Shown in pieces: positions 34,587 through 43,412 of a stretch of 64,000 nucleotides of DNA. Each line of letters opens with the position of its first letter. Positions within the stretch are counted from its first letter, which is position 1. The notes below the pieces were generated by a model. It saw only the letters and a program-made list of their open reading frames with translations, ran no database searches and was not told the origin of the DNA. This DNA is from Neorhizobium galegae bv. orientalis str. HAMBI 540 (lineage in GTDB: Bacteria > Pseudomonadota > Alphaproteobacteria > Rhizobiales > Rhizobiaceae). The DNA lies in the NCBI RefSeq assembly GCF_000731315.1, contig NZ_HG938353.1, forward strand, positions 2,232,001-2,296,000, in the 5' to 3' direction. The translations under genes were made by a program, and so were the position numbers.

Positions 34587-35000
34587 ATGGCCCGTCATGT
34601 CATCGCCAAGGTCGACGAACTCGACATCGGCAAGTCCAAGCTGGTGAAGGTCGCAGGCCGCGACATTGCCCTCTTCAACGTCAAGGGCGAGTTCTTCGCC
34701 ATTGCCAACCGCTGCCCGCACGAAGGCGCCGACCTCTGCCGCGGCCAGGTCGTGGGGCTGGCCGAAGCGGACGAGCCCGGAAAGGTCCGCATGACGCGGC
34801 ACGGAGAACTCATCCGTTGCCCCTGGCACGGCTGGGAATTCGACATCCGCACCGGAAAGTCCTGGTGCGACCCGGCCCGGACGCGTGTCAAGAGTTTCGA
34901 CGTTTCCGTCGCCAAGGGCGGAGCGCTGACGGAAGGTCCTTATCAGGCCGAAACCTTTCCGGTCTCCATCGATGAGGACTACGTCGTCGTCGAGATCTGA
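34587..35000 (+). CDS. Rieske [2Fe-2S] ferredoxin-like protein
   Basis: A 137-residue stand-alone Rieske protein with the cluster ligands Cys43/His45 (RCPHEG) and Cys78/His81 (CPWHGWEF). No signal or membrane anchor, so it is a soluble electron carrier as used by Rieske oxygenases. No oxygenase or reductase gene is adjacent, so its partner is elsewhere or it has a different redox role. The ribosome site is weak. Confidence 0.88.
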   Translation: MARHVIAKVDELDIGKSKLVKVAGRDIALFNVKGEFFAIANRCPHEGADLCRGQVVGLAEADEPGKVRMTRHGELIRCPWHGWEFDIRTGKSWCDPARTRVKSFDVSVAKGGALTEGPYQAETFPVSIDEDYVVVEI

Positions 35001-35047
35001 ATAAACCAAGCTCTATCCGAAAAGGTCCTCTCTGCCTGGATAGACGG

Positions 35048-35079
35048 AAAGCGCGGCAATCCCTCTTGCCGCGCTTTTT
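35048..35079. terminator. Strong bidirectional terminator
   Basis: A perfect 12-bp stem AAAGCGCGGCAA (35048-35059) / TTGCCGCGCTTT (35066-35077) with a 6-base loop and flanking A and T runs. It separates the Rieske gene from the convergent thiolase gene. Confidence 0.9.
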
Positions 35080-35089
35080 GCTGCTCCGA

Positions 35090-36268
35090 TCAGATCATTT
35101 CCAGCGCCAGCGCAATGCCCTGGCCGCCGCCGATGCAGAGCGTCACCACACCGCGCTTCAGGCCGTCGCGCTGCATCGAATGCAGAAGCCGCGTCGTCAG
35201 GATGGCGCCGGTGGCGCCGATCGGATGACCGTGCGCCACCGCGCCGCCTTCGACATTGGCGATATCCTCCGGCAGGCCGAGCCCTTTCAGGACCGCAAGC
35301 GGTACCGCCGCATAGGCCTCGTTGATCTCGATCCGCTCGATATCGCCGATCGCCCAGCCGGCACGCTCCAGCGCCTGGTTGACGGCCGGGATCGGCCCAA
35401 GCGCGAACATGCCGGGTTCGACCGCGGCGACGCCATAGGATACCAGCCGCGCCATCGGGCGCAGGCCCTTGGCTTCGGCAAAGGCCCGATCCGCGACGAT
35501 CATCGCCGCCGCACCGCTGTTGAGGCCGGGTGCATTGCCGGCGGTGATCGTGCCGTCGTCGCGGAAGGCTGGCTTCAGTTTGGCAAGCGCCTCTATCGTG
35601 GTATCCGGCCTTGGGGTTTCATCGACGGCAAAACTCTTCACGCTGCCCTTCACCGGAAGGTCGATGCCGACGATCTCGGCAGCGAACCTGCCCTCGGCCT
35701 GAGCGGCGCTGAAACGCTGCTGCGAACGTGCCGCCCAGCGATCCTGATCCGCGCGGCTGATCTGCTGCGAGGCAATCATGTCCTCCGTGTGCCAGCCGGA
35801 ATGTCTGTCCGAAAACGCATCGTGCAGCCCGTCGAGCAGCATGCTGTCGAAGATTTCCGCATGGCCCATGCGATACCCCCAGCGGCCGCCACTCATCAGG
35901 TAGGGCGCGCGGTCCATGTTCTCCATGCCGCCGGCGATGGCCGCCTTGGCATGATCGAGCCAGATATCCTTGGCCGCACTGGCGATCGCCTCGACACCGG
36001 AACCGCAGACGCGGTTGACCGTGACGGCCGGCACCGAGACCGGCAGGCCGCCATGGATCGCCGCCTGCCGCGCTGGGTTCATTTTGTTTCCTGCCTGAAC
36101 GACATTGCCCATGGTGACCGAGGCCACCTCGGCGGCATCAAGGCCGGATCGCGCGATCGTCTCACGGATCACCGCGGCGCCGAGATCGACCGCCGGGATG
36201 CCGGCGAGAGAACCGTTATATTTGCCGATCGCGGTGCGGACCGGCTGGACGATGACGACTTCGGACAT
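35090..36268 (-). CDS. Thiolase family protein (acetyl-CoA acetyltransferase-like)
   Basis: A 392-residue thiolase with all catalytic residues: Cys88 (NRVCGSG), His348 (GHPIGATG) and Cys378 (CIGGGQG). It catalyses Claisen condensation or cleavage of 3-ketoacyl-CoA. AGGAG lies before the ATG, 10 bases after the stop of the FabF-like gene, so the two form an operon. Whether it is biosynthetic or degradative is unclear; typical rhizobial phaA sits beside phaB, which is absent here. Confidence 0.9.
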   Translation of the reverse strand: MSEVVIVQPVRTAIGKYNGSLAGIPAVDLGAAVIRETIARSGLDAAEVASVTMGNVVQAGNKMNPARQAAIHGGLPVSVPAVTVNRVCGSGVEAIASAAKDIWLDHAKAAIAGGMENMDRAPYLMSGGRWGYRMGHAEIFDSMLLDGLHDAFSDRHSGWHTEDMIASQQISRADQDRWAARSQQRFSAAQAEGRFAAEIVGIDLPVKGSVKSFAVDETPRPDTTIEALAKLKPAFRDDGTITAGNAPGLNSGAAAMIVADRAFAEAKGLRPMARLVSYGVAAVEPGMFALGPIPAVNQALERAGWAIGDIERIEINEAYAAVPLAVLKGLGLPEDIANVEGGAVAHGHPIGATGAILTTRLLHSMQRDGLKRGVVTLCIGGGQGIALALEMI

Positions 36269-36278
36269 GATGGTTCTC

Positions 36279-37568
36279 CTAGTTTGCGTTTTCGTCGAAG
36301 CGGCGCAGGATGACGCTGGCGTTCACACCGCCGAAGCCGAAGCCGTTGGACAGCGCATATTCGACCTCTGCGTGACGGGCCTGCGGGCCGATGAGATCGA
36401 GCCCTTCGGCGAGCGGATCGGGATCTTCGAGATTGAGCGTCGGCGGCAATATGCCGTCGCGCAGCGCCAGTGCGGTGATGATTGCCTCAAGTCCGCCGGC
36501 GGCACCGAGCAGATGGCCGGTCGCCGATTTGGTAGAGGAGATCGCCGGGCCTTTATTTGTGCCGAAAACGGATTTGATCGCCGCAAGCTCACCCGCGTCC
36601 CCCACCGGTGTCGATGTGGCATGCGCATTAAGATAACCGATCGCTTCCGGTTGAAGGCCTGCCATCTGCAGTGCCCGCTGGACCGCCCTTTTTGCGCCGG
36701 AACCATCGGCCGGACCAGCGGTCAGGTGATAGGCATCGGCGCTGGTGCCGTAACCGACCACTTCGACAAGCGGGGTCGCGCCGCGCGCAAGCGCGTGTTC
36801 GAGCGTTTCGATGATGACGATGCCGGCGCCTTCGCCCATGACGAAACCGTCGCGCGCGGCATCGAACGGCCGCGACGCCTTTTCAGGCGTATCGTTGAAG
36901 GCGGTGGAGAGACCACGTGCCGCCGCAAATCCACCAAGCGCTACCCGGTTGATGCAGGCCTCGGTGCCGCCGCAGAGCGCCACGTCGACTTCGCCGCTCC
37001 TGATCATCCGCACGCCGTCGCCGATCGCCTGGACGCTTGCCGCGCAAGCCGTCACCGGCGCGCCGATCGGACCTTTGAAGCCGTAGCGAATGGAGACATG
37101 GCCGGCCGCGAGATTGACGAGGAAGGACGGGACAGTGAAGGGCGAAAGCCGGCCGGCGCCGCGCGCGTCCACCGTACGCACCGCCTCGGCGATCGAATGG
37201 AACCCGCCGATGCCGGAGGCGATGATCGTCGCGGTACGGTCCTGCTTGTCGTCCGTATCGGCGATCCAGCCGGACTGCTCCAGTGCCTGCCGCGAAGCCT
37301 CAAGCGCAAATGCAATGAAACGGTCCATCTTCTTGCGCTCCTTGTGCGGCACCGCAAGGTCGATATTGAAACCGAACTCGTCCTCATCGATGCCGGGCAC
37401 GACGCCGCCGACCTTGGCGTCGATATCCGGCACCATCTCGTCGGAAAGCCGGCGCAGACCGGAGCGGCTCTCTATCAGGCGTTTCCAGGTGGCTTCCACG
37501 CCGCTGGCAAGCGGCGAGACCATGCCCATGCCGGTGATCACTATTCTGTCGCTCGGTCTTGCCGGCAT
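36279..37568 (-). CDS. Beta-ketoacyl-ACP synthase II (FabF)-like
   Basis: A 429-residue KAS enzyme with the Cys-His-His triad at Cys175 (VTACAASVQ), His316 (NAHATSTPVGD) and His352 (SATGHLLGAAG). Full length. It is an extra copy outside a fatty-acid cluster: no acyl carrier protein, fabG or fabD is near. Together with the thiolase and a divergent TetR gene it suggests a special acyl-chain or side-chain metabolism. First gene of the pair, with GAGGTG before the ATG. Confidence 0.9.
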   Translation of the reverse strand: MPARPSDRIVITGMGMVSPLASGVEATWKRLIESRSGLRRLSDEMVPDIDAKVGGVVPGIDEDEFGFNIDLAVPHKERKKMDRFIAFALEASRQALEQSGWIADTDDKQDRTATIIASGIGGFHSIAEAVRTVDARGAGRLSPFTVPSFLVNLAAGHVSIRYGFKGPIGAPVTACAASVQAIGDGVRMIRSGEVDVALCGGTEACINRVALGGFAAARGLSTAFNDTPEKASRPFDAARDGFVMGEGAGIVIIETLEHALARGATPLVEVVGYGTSADAYHLTAGPADGSGAKRAVQRALQMAGLQPEAIGYLNAHATSTPVGDAGELAAIKSVFGTNKGPAISSTKSATGHLLGAAGGLEAIITALALRDGILPPTLNLEDPDPLAEGLDLIGPQARHAEVEYALSNGFGFGGVNASVILRRFDENAN

Positions 37569-37590
37569 GTTTCACCTCGATTTAAATTTT

Positions 37591-37621
37591 GATCATCATT
37601 TATCCCCTTTAAATGACGATC
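37591..37621. promoter_or_regulatory. Operator between FabF-like gene and TetR gene
   Basis: An inverted repeat GATCATCATTTA (37591-37602) / TAAATGACGATC (37610-37621), with 11 of 12 positions paired and a 7-base spacer. It sits 23 bases from the FabF-like start and 36 bases from the TetR start in an AT-rich 89-base divergent promoter, as expected for TetR control of both directions. Confidence 0.75.
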
Positions 37622-37657
37622 CAAATATAAGAGTCAAGGTATTCGAAGGAGAAGACG

Positions 37658-38230
37658 ATGAAGGTGAGCCGCCAGGAAGCCGAGGAGAACCGCGCCCGCG
37701 TGGTGTTGAAAGCGGGCGAACTGTTCCGCGAATACGGCTTTGACGGCATCGGCATCGCCGACCTGATGAAGGCGGCGGGCCTGACGCATGGTGGATTTTA
37801 CGGCCAGTTCAAATCCAAGGTGGACCTGGCGGCCGAGGCAACGCGCCAGGCGCTGGCGCTCAACATCACCCTGTGGCGGGAGACGATCAACCGCACCCGC
37901 GGCAAGGCGCTCAAGGCGATCGCCGGCATGTATCTTTCCCGGCCGAACCTGCTCGTCAGGGCCAAGGGCTGCACCTTCGCCTCGCTCTGCGCCGATGCGT
38001 CTCGCCAGGGCGAAGCGGTGCAATCCGTGTTCGCCGAGGGCATCGAAAATCACCTGCGGCTGCTGCAGGAGATCGTCGACGGCGAAGGCGACGAAGAAAG
38101 GCGACGCAAGTCGATCGTCGTCCTGTCCCAGATGGTCGGCGGGCTGACGCTCGCCCGCGCGGTCGGCGATGCGCCGCTTGCAGCGGAGATCCTCGCCGCC
38201 CTTCGCGACGAGCTGGAGACACGGCACTAA
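37658..38230 (+). CDS. TetR/AcrR family regulator
   Basis: A 190-residue TetR protein: helix-turn-helix in residues 15-60 (GIADLMKAAGLTHGGFYGQF) and a helical ligand domain. AAGGAG precedes the ATG by 7 bases. Divergent from the FabF-like/thiolase pair, with a palindromic operator between them, so repression of that pair and of itself is likely; the ligand may be an acyl or aryl-CoA. Confidence 0.9.
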   Translation: MKVSRQEAEENRARVVLKAGELFREYGFDGIGIADLMKAAGLTHGGFYGQFKSKVDLAAEATRQALALNITLWRETINRTRGKALKAIAGMYLSRPNLLVRAKGCTFASLCADASRQGEAVQSVFAEGIENHLRLLQEIVDGEGDEERRRKSIVVLSQMVGGLTLARAVGDAPLAAEILAALRDELETRH

Positions 38231-38377
38231 ACCTTTATGGCGCAACGGAAAATTCACCTTACAGCCCTGCGCATCCAAGAATTTGTTCCCGAATGCCCCG
38301 CAGAGGAATTTCCTGCCTGTGCGGCCAGCATTTTCGCTGGCAATATGCTGAAAAATGGCTGGACGCAGGAGAGCGCA

Positions 38378-39982
38378 ATGACGATCGCCAACCTATCCCG
38401 ACGGACCCTTTTGCAGGTGGGCGGTACACTGCTCGCCTCGACGGCTTTGCCGACTTTCGCCCTTGCTCAGGGCGCCGGCAACCGGCTGATCGTCGCTGCA
38501 GACTCCGAACCTAAAAACCTCAACCCGGCGATCGTCGCCTCGAACGGAGTGTTCTTCATCGCCAGCAAGGTGATCGAGCCGCTGGCAGAAGCCTCCTTCG
38601 ATGGCAAGGACGGCCTGGCGCCGCGCCTCGCAACCTCCTGGGAAGGCTCGGCTGACGGTAAGTCGGTCACTTTCAAGCTGCGTGAGGGCGTGAAATGGCA
38701 TGACGGCAAGCCGTTCACCTCGGCCGACGTCGCCTATTCGGCACTCAGCATCTGGAAGCCGCTGCAGAACCTCGGCCGCCTCGTCTTCGCCAATCTCGAA
38801 GCCGTCGAGACGCCGGACGCGACGACCGCGGTCTTCAAGTTCTCCAAGCCCACGCCGCTGCAGCTGATCCGCAACGCCCTGCCGGTCGTCAGCAGCGTCG
38901 TGCCGAAACATCTTTATGAAGGCACGGACATCGCCACCAATCCGGCCAATGTGAAACTGGTCGGCACCGGTCCGTTCAAACTCACAGAATACAAGCCGGG
39001 CGAATATTACCGCCTGACCAAGAACGCCGATTATTGGGGCAAGGGCGAACCTAAGATCGACGAGATCATCTTCCGCGTCCTGCCGGACCGCGCCGGCGCC
39101 GGCGCGGCGCTTGAAGCCGAAGAGATCCAACTCGCCGCTTTCTCGGCCGTGCCGCTCACCGATCTCGCCCGCATCTCCAAGGTGCCGGGCATCAAGGTGA
39201 TCTCCAAGGGCTACGAGGCGCTGACCTACCAGCTCGTTGTCGAGATCAACCATCGCCGCAAGGAGCTCGGTGACGTCAAGGTGCGCCAGGCGATCGCCCA
39301 TGCGATCGACAAGAAATTCGTCGTCGACACGATCTTCCTCGGTTACGCCGCTGCCTCCACCGGCCCCGTGCCGAAGAACGCGCCGGAATTCTACGATGCC
39401 AGCGTGCCGACCTACGCTTTCGACATCGCCAAGGCGAACGCCCTGCTCGACGAGGCCGGCTACAAGAAGGGCGCGGGCGGCACCCGCTTCTCGCTGAAAC
39501 TGCGTCCCGCGCCCTATTTCAACGAAACCAAGCAGTTTGGCGACTACCTGCGCCAGGCGCTGGCGGCCGTCGGCATTGATGCGCAGCTCATCAATGCCGA
39601 TTCCGCCGCCCACCAGAAGGCGGTCTATACGGATCACGACTACGATCTCGCCATCGGCCCACCGGTCTTCCGCGGCGACCCGGCGATCTCGACGACTATT
39701 CTCGTCCAGTCCGGCATTCCGGCCGGCGTGCCTTTCTCCAATCAGGGCGGCTACGAGAACAAGGAGCTCGACGGCATCATCGGCCGGGCCTCCGAAACTA
39801 TCGACACTGCGGCCCGCACGGAACTTTACAAGCAGTTCCAGAAGATCGTCGCCACCGACCTGCCGCTGATCAACGTCGCCGAATGGGGCTTCATCACGGT
39901 AGCGCGCGATACGGTTTCGAACGTCTCCAACAATCCGCGCTGGGCAGTCTCGAACTGGTCGGATACCGCGCTGAAATCGTGA
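38378..39982 (+). CDS. ABC transporter substrate-binding protein, family 5 (peptide/nickel/opine)
   Basis: A 534-residue SBP_bac_5 protein with a twin-arginine signal (SRRTLLQVGGTLLAST, cleavage near ALA-QG). The family stretches ATSWEGSADGKSVTFKLREG and VKWHDGKPFTSADV are present. ATG 38378 was chosen for the signal peptide and the AGGAG before it; the longer frame from 38237 is not signal-like. It starts a five-gene importer unit ending in an aminotransferase. Confidence 0.9.
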   Translation: MTIANLSRRTLLQVGGTLLASTALPTFALAQGAGNRLIVAADSEPKNLNPAIVASNGVFFIASKVIEPLAEASFDGKDGLAPRLATSWEGSADGKSVTFKLREGVKWHDGKPFTSADVAYSALSIWKPLQNLGRLVFANLEAVETPDATTAVFKFSKPTPLQLIRNALPVVSSVVPKHLYEGTDIATNPANVKLVGTGPFKLTEYKPGEYYRLTKNADYWGKGEPKIDEIIFRVLPDRAGAGAALEAEEIQLAAFSAVPLTDLARISKVPGIKVISKGYEALTYQLVVEINHRRKELGDVKVRQAIAHAIDKKFVVDTIFLGYAAASTGPVPKNAPEFYDASVPTYAFDIAKANALLDEAGYKKGAGGTRFSLKLRPAPYFNETKQFGDYLRQALAAVGIDAQLINADSAAHQKAVYTDHDYDLAIGPPVFRGDPAISTTILVQSGIPAGVPFSNQGGYENKELDGIIGRASETIDTAARTELYKQFQKIVATDLPLINVAEWGFITVARDTVSNVSNNPRWAVSNWSDTALKS

Positions 39983-40022
39983 TAGGCTTGACGGACTATC
40001 CGATTCAGAGGCGCTTTCCGGC

Positions 40023-41012
40023 GTGAACCGTGCCATTCGATTGATCCGACGTCGCGCGATCAGCAGCATTCCGGTGCTGCTGATCGTCATCGTCCTGACC
40101 TTCCTTCTGCTCGAATCCGCCTCCGGCGATGCGGTGGATGCCTATCTCCTGTCGATCGGCGGTGGCGACGCGACCATCGCCCAGTCGCTGCGGCAGGCCT
40201 ATGGTCTCGACCAGTCGATGCTCGCCCGGCTGTGGCTCTATTTTTCGTCGCTGGCGAGGCTCGATCTCGGCTGGTCGGTCGCTTTCGGACGACCGGTTCT
40301 CGACCTCATTCTTGAGCGCCTGCCAAACACCCTGCTGCTGATGGGCAGCGCCACGGCACTTTCCTTCGGGCTCGGTTCCGCGCTCGGCATTGTCGCCGGT
40401 GCAAAGCCTGAAAGTATAAGGGACAGAGTGCTTTCGACCGGTTCCCTCATTCTTTACGCGATCCCCAGCTTCTGGCTGGGCCTGGTGCTCAGCATCGTCT
40501 TTGCCGTGCAGCTCCGCTGGCTGCCGACCTCGGGTATCGAGACGATCGCCTCCGGCAAAGTCGGGCTTGCCCGCGCCATGGATATCGCCCGGCACCTCGT
40601 CCTGCCGGTCGGCGCTCTGGCGCTGATCTACATGGCGCTGTTCCTGCGGGTGATGCGCTCCGGCATGGCCGAGGCCTGGACGCTGGATTTCGTGCTGTTC
40701 GCCCGCTCCAAGGGCCTCTCCCGCAGCCGCATCGTGCTGCGCCATGTGGCGCGCAATGCGCTTCTGCCGCTCGTCACCATGCTCGGCCTGCAATCGGCCG
40801 CCGTGCTCGGCGGCAGCGTCGTCATCGAGAGCATTTTTGCCATTCCCGGTTTCGGCCGGCTGGCGCAGGAGGCCGTCAGCGGCCGCGATACGCCGCTGCT
40901 GATGGGCATCATCGTCGTCAGCGCTGTGCTGGTCATCTGCGTCAATCTCCTCGTCGATCTCGTTTATGCCGCCCTCGACCCCCGTGTCGGTGCCTCGGAG
41001 CCCAATTCATGA
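40023..41012 (+). CDS. ABC transporter permease, DppB/NikB type
   Basis: A 329-residue permease with six expected spans and the conserved cytoplasmic loop ending ARNALLPLVTMLG. GTG start. It lies 40 bases after the binding-protein gene and overlaps the next permease by 4 bases. Confidence 0.9.
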   Translation: MNRAIRLIRRRAISSIPVLLIVIVLTFLLLESASGDAVDAYLLSIGGGDATIAQSLRQAYGLDQSMLARLWLYFSSLARLDLGWSVAFGRPVLDLILERLPNTLLLMGSATALSFGLGSALGIVAGAKPESIRDRVLSTGSLILYAIPSFWLGLVLSIVFAVQLRWLPTSGIETIASGKVGLARAMDIARHLVLPVGALALIYMALFLRVMRSGMAEAWTLDFVLFARSKGLSRSRIVLRHVARNALLPLVTMLGLQSAAVLGGSVVIESIFAIPGFGRLAQEAVSGRDTPLLMGIIVVSAVLVICVNLLVDLVYAALDPRVGASEPNS

Positions 41013-41839
41013 GGCTCCTTCGCGATCTCATCCGGACGCCGGAAGGCGCGATCGGGCTCGGCATCCTGGCGGCTCTGGTGCTCGTGGCATTGTTCGCGCC
41101 GATGCTGTCCCTCGGCGATCCGTTGCGCATCGCCGGCCGGGCGCTGCTGCCGCCCTTCACCGACCCCGCCTTTCCGCTCGGCACCGACCGGCTCGGCCGC
41201 GATGTGCTGGCCGGCATCCTCCACGGAACCCGCACCTCGCTGGCGGTCGGCCTTGCGGCGGCGCTGGCGGCGATTGCCATCGGCCTATGCGTCGGCCTGA
41301 CGGCCGGCTTTGCCGGCGGCCTGGTCGACGAGGGGCTGATGCGCGTCGTCGACGCCTTCCAGATCGTCCCGAGCTTCCTGCTGGCGCTCGCTTTCGTCAG
41401 TGTCATCGGCGCCTCGGTGCCGGTCGTGGTGCTGGCGATCGCGCTCGGCGCCTGGGCTGATCCGGCGCGGCTGACGCGGGCGCAGGTGCTTTCCATCCGC
41501 GAGCGGGACTATGTCGCGTCCGCCCGGGTGATCGGCATGCACCCGGCCGAAATCGCCTTCCGGGAAATCCTACCCAACGCCCTGCCACCGGTTCTGGCGC
41601 TGTCCGCGATCATCGTCGCAGCGGCGATCCTCACCGAAGCCGCCCTTTCCTTCCTCGGCCTCGGCGATCCGAACGTGGTCACCTGGGGCTCGATGATTGC
41701 AGAGGGCCGGAACATCCTGCGCTCCTCGCCGTCGCTGTCGATCATCCCGGGTATCGCCCTGGTGGTCACGGTGGTCGGCGTCTACCTCTTCAGCGAAGGC
41801 CTCACCAAGGCGCTTGGCGGTCGGAGGCTAGAGCCATGA
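41009..41839 (+). CDS. ABC transporter permease, DppC/NikC type
   Basis: A 276-residue permease with the DppC-type N-terminus (TPEGAIGLGILAALVLVALF), the GTDRLGRDVLAGILHGTRTS motif and the EAA loop REILPNALPPVLA. It pairs with the preceding permease; the start overlaps that gene's stop and its own stop overlaps the first ATPase gene (ATGA both times). Confidence 0.9.
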   Translation: MRLLRDLIRTPEGAIGLGILAALVLVALFAPMLSLGDPLRIAGRALLPPFTDPAFPLGTDRLGRDVLAGILHGTRTSLAVGLAAALAAIAIGLCVGLTAGFAGGLVDEGLMRVVDAFQIVPSFLLALAFVSVIGASVPVVVLAIALGAWADPARLTRAQVLSIRERDYVASARVIGMHPAEIAFREILPNALPPVLALSAIIVAAAILTEAALSFLGLGDPNVVTWGSMIAEGRNILRSSPSLSIIPGIALVVTVVGVYLFSEGLTKALGGRRLEP

Positions 41840-42618
41840 GCACGCTTTGCCAGATCAGAAACCTGTCGGTCACCTATCGTGGCCAGACGCTGCCGGCGCT
41901 GAACCAGATCGACCTCGATATCGCCGCCGGCGAACGTCTGGCGATCATCGGCGAAAGCGGGTCCGGCAAAAGTACGCTCGCCCGCGCCTTGGCCGGCCTC
42001 TTGCCGCCGGGTGCCCGGCTGGCAGGCGAGATGCGATGGTCCTCCGGCCTGACGCCATTGCCCGGCCGCGATCTCGGCTTCGTTTTCCAGGACCCGTCCT
42101 CCAGCCTCAACCCGGTGCTCCGCGTCGGCGAACAGGTGGCCGAAGGCGCCCGCCGACATCTCCGCCTGTCCTGGACAGAGGCCTATGCCCATGCGCTAAA
42201 AATGCTGGAGCGAGTCCGCATTCCGGAGCCGGATAAGGCGATGAAAGCCTTTCCGCATCAACTTTCCGGCGGCCAGCGCCAGCGCGTCGCGATTGCCGCC
42301 GCCCTTGCCGCAAAACCGGGCATCCTGATTGCCGACGAGGCCACCAGCGCGCTCGACATGGTCGTGCAGGCCGAGATCGTCTCGCTGCTCGACGAGCTGG
42401 TAAGGGAGGCCGGCATGACGCTGATCTTCATCACCCACGATATCGCGCTGGCTTCGGGCTTTGCAGACCGCGTGGCGATCTTCAAGGATGGCAGGCTGGT
42501 GGAATCGGGCCTGACCGACTCCGTCCTCACCTCTCCCAAAGAGGCTTACACAAAAACGCTGATCGCCAGCCATCGCGACCTCACGACGCCGCCGCTCATC
42601 CGGGAGGCCGTGCTGTGA
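41836..42618 (+). CDS. ABC transporter ATP-binding protein, DppD/NikD type
   Basis: A 260-residue ATPase: GESGSGKST, LSGGQRQR, ILIADEATSALD. It lacks the C-terminal oligopeptide/Fe-S extension of DppD and OppD (about 320 residues), so by size it is closer to NikD-like subunits. It overlaps both neighbours. Confidence 0.9.
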   Translation: MSTLCQIRNLSVTYRGQTLPALNQIDLDIAAGERLAIIGESGSGKSTLARALAGLLPPGARLAGEMRWSSGLTPLPGRDLGFVFQDPSSSLNPVLRVGEQVAEGARRHLRLSWTEAYAHALKMLERVRIPEPDKAMKAFPHQLSGGQRQRVAIAAALAAKPGILIADEATSALDMVVQAEIVSLLDELVREAGMTLIFITHDIALASGFADRVAIFKDGRLVESGLTDSVLTSPKEAYTKTLIASHRDLTTPPLIREAVL

Positions 42619-43412
42619 CCCTGCTGGCGATCGAAAACCTCTCGAAACGTTTTTCCTCCGGCGGCCGTGAGGTCGCGGCGGTCAACGATGTTTCGTTGAC
42701 GCTTGAACCCGGCGAGACGCTTGGCCTGGTCGGCGCTTCGGGCAGCGGCAAATCCACCCTCGCCCGTATCCTGATGCAGTTGCTGCCGGCCGATGCCGGC
42801 TGCATCCGGTTCGAGGGCGAGGATTGGCTCACGCTGTCCGGCGCCGACCTGCGCCGCCGCCGTGCCCGGATGCAGATGGTGTTTCAGGACGTGCTGGGCG
42901 CCTTCAACCCGCGCGCCACCGTTGCCTCGGTCTTGGATGATCCATTGCGCATCCACGACATCGTGCCGAAAGCCGAGCGAACGAGGGAGATCGCAGCGCT
43001 GCTCGATCGCGTCGGCCTGCCCGCGAACTATGCAGAGCGGTCGATCCGCGAGGTTTCCGGCGGCCAGCGGCAGCGCATCGCCATTGCCCGCGCCATCGCT
43101 ACAAAACCGTCGCTGATCGTGCTCGACGAGGCTGTTTCGGCCTTGGATGTCTCCATCCGCAGCAAGATCCTCGAACTGCTGGTCGAGTTGCAGGAAGAGC
43201 GCGTCATCAGCTATCTTTTCGTCTCGCATGATCTCGCCGTCCTGCGCGCCGTCTCGCATCGGATCGCGGTCATGGAAACCGGCCGGCTGGTCGAGACCGG
43301 GCCGATGCGGCAAGTGATCGAAAACCCGCAATCTTCGGCGGCCAGGGCCCTGATTGGTGCCGTACCACGCCTTGTGACAGAGCCAACGGAAGGACCTTCC
43401 CATGACGTTTGA
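42615..43412 (+). CDS. ABC transporter ATP-binding protein, DppF/NikE type
   Basis: A 265-residue ATPase: GASGSGKST, VSGGQRQR, LIVLDEAVSALD. Short form, as for its partner. GTG start within the stop of the preceding gene. The whole set (534/329/276/260/265 residues) matches the NikABCDE size class, but the terminal aminotransferase gene argues for an amino-compound substrate rather than nickel. Confidence 0.9.
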   Translation: MTLLAIENLSKRFSSGGREVAAVNDVSLTLEPGETLGLVGASGSGKSTLARILMQLLPADAGCIRFEGEDWLTLSGADLRRRRARMQMVFQDVLGAFNPRATVASVLDDPLRIHDIVPKAERTREIAALLDRVGLPANYAERSIREVSGGQRQRIAIARAIATKPSLIVLDEAVSALDVSIRSKILELLVELQEERVISYLFVSHDLAVLRAVSHRIAVMETGRLVETGPMRQVIENPQSSAARALIGAVPRLVTEPTEGPSHDV

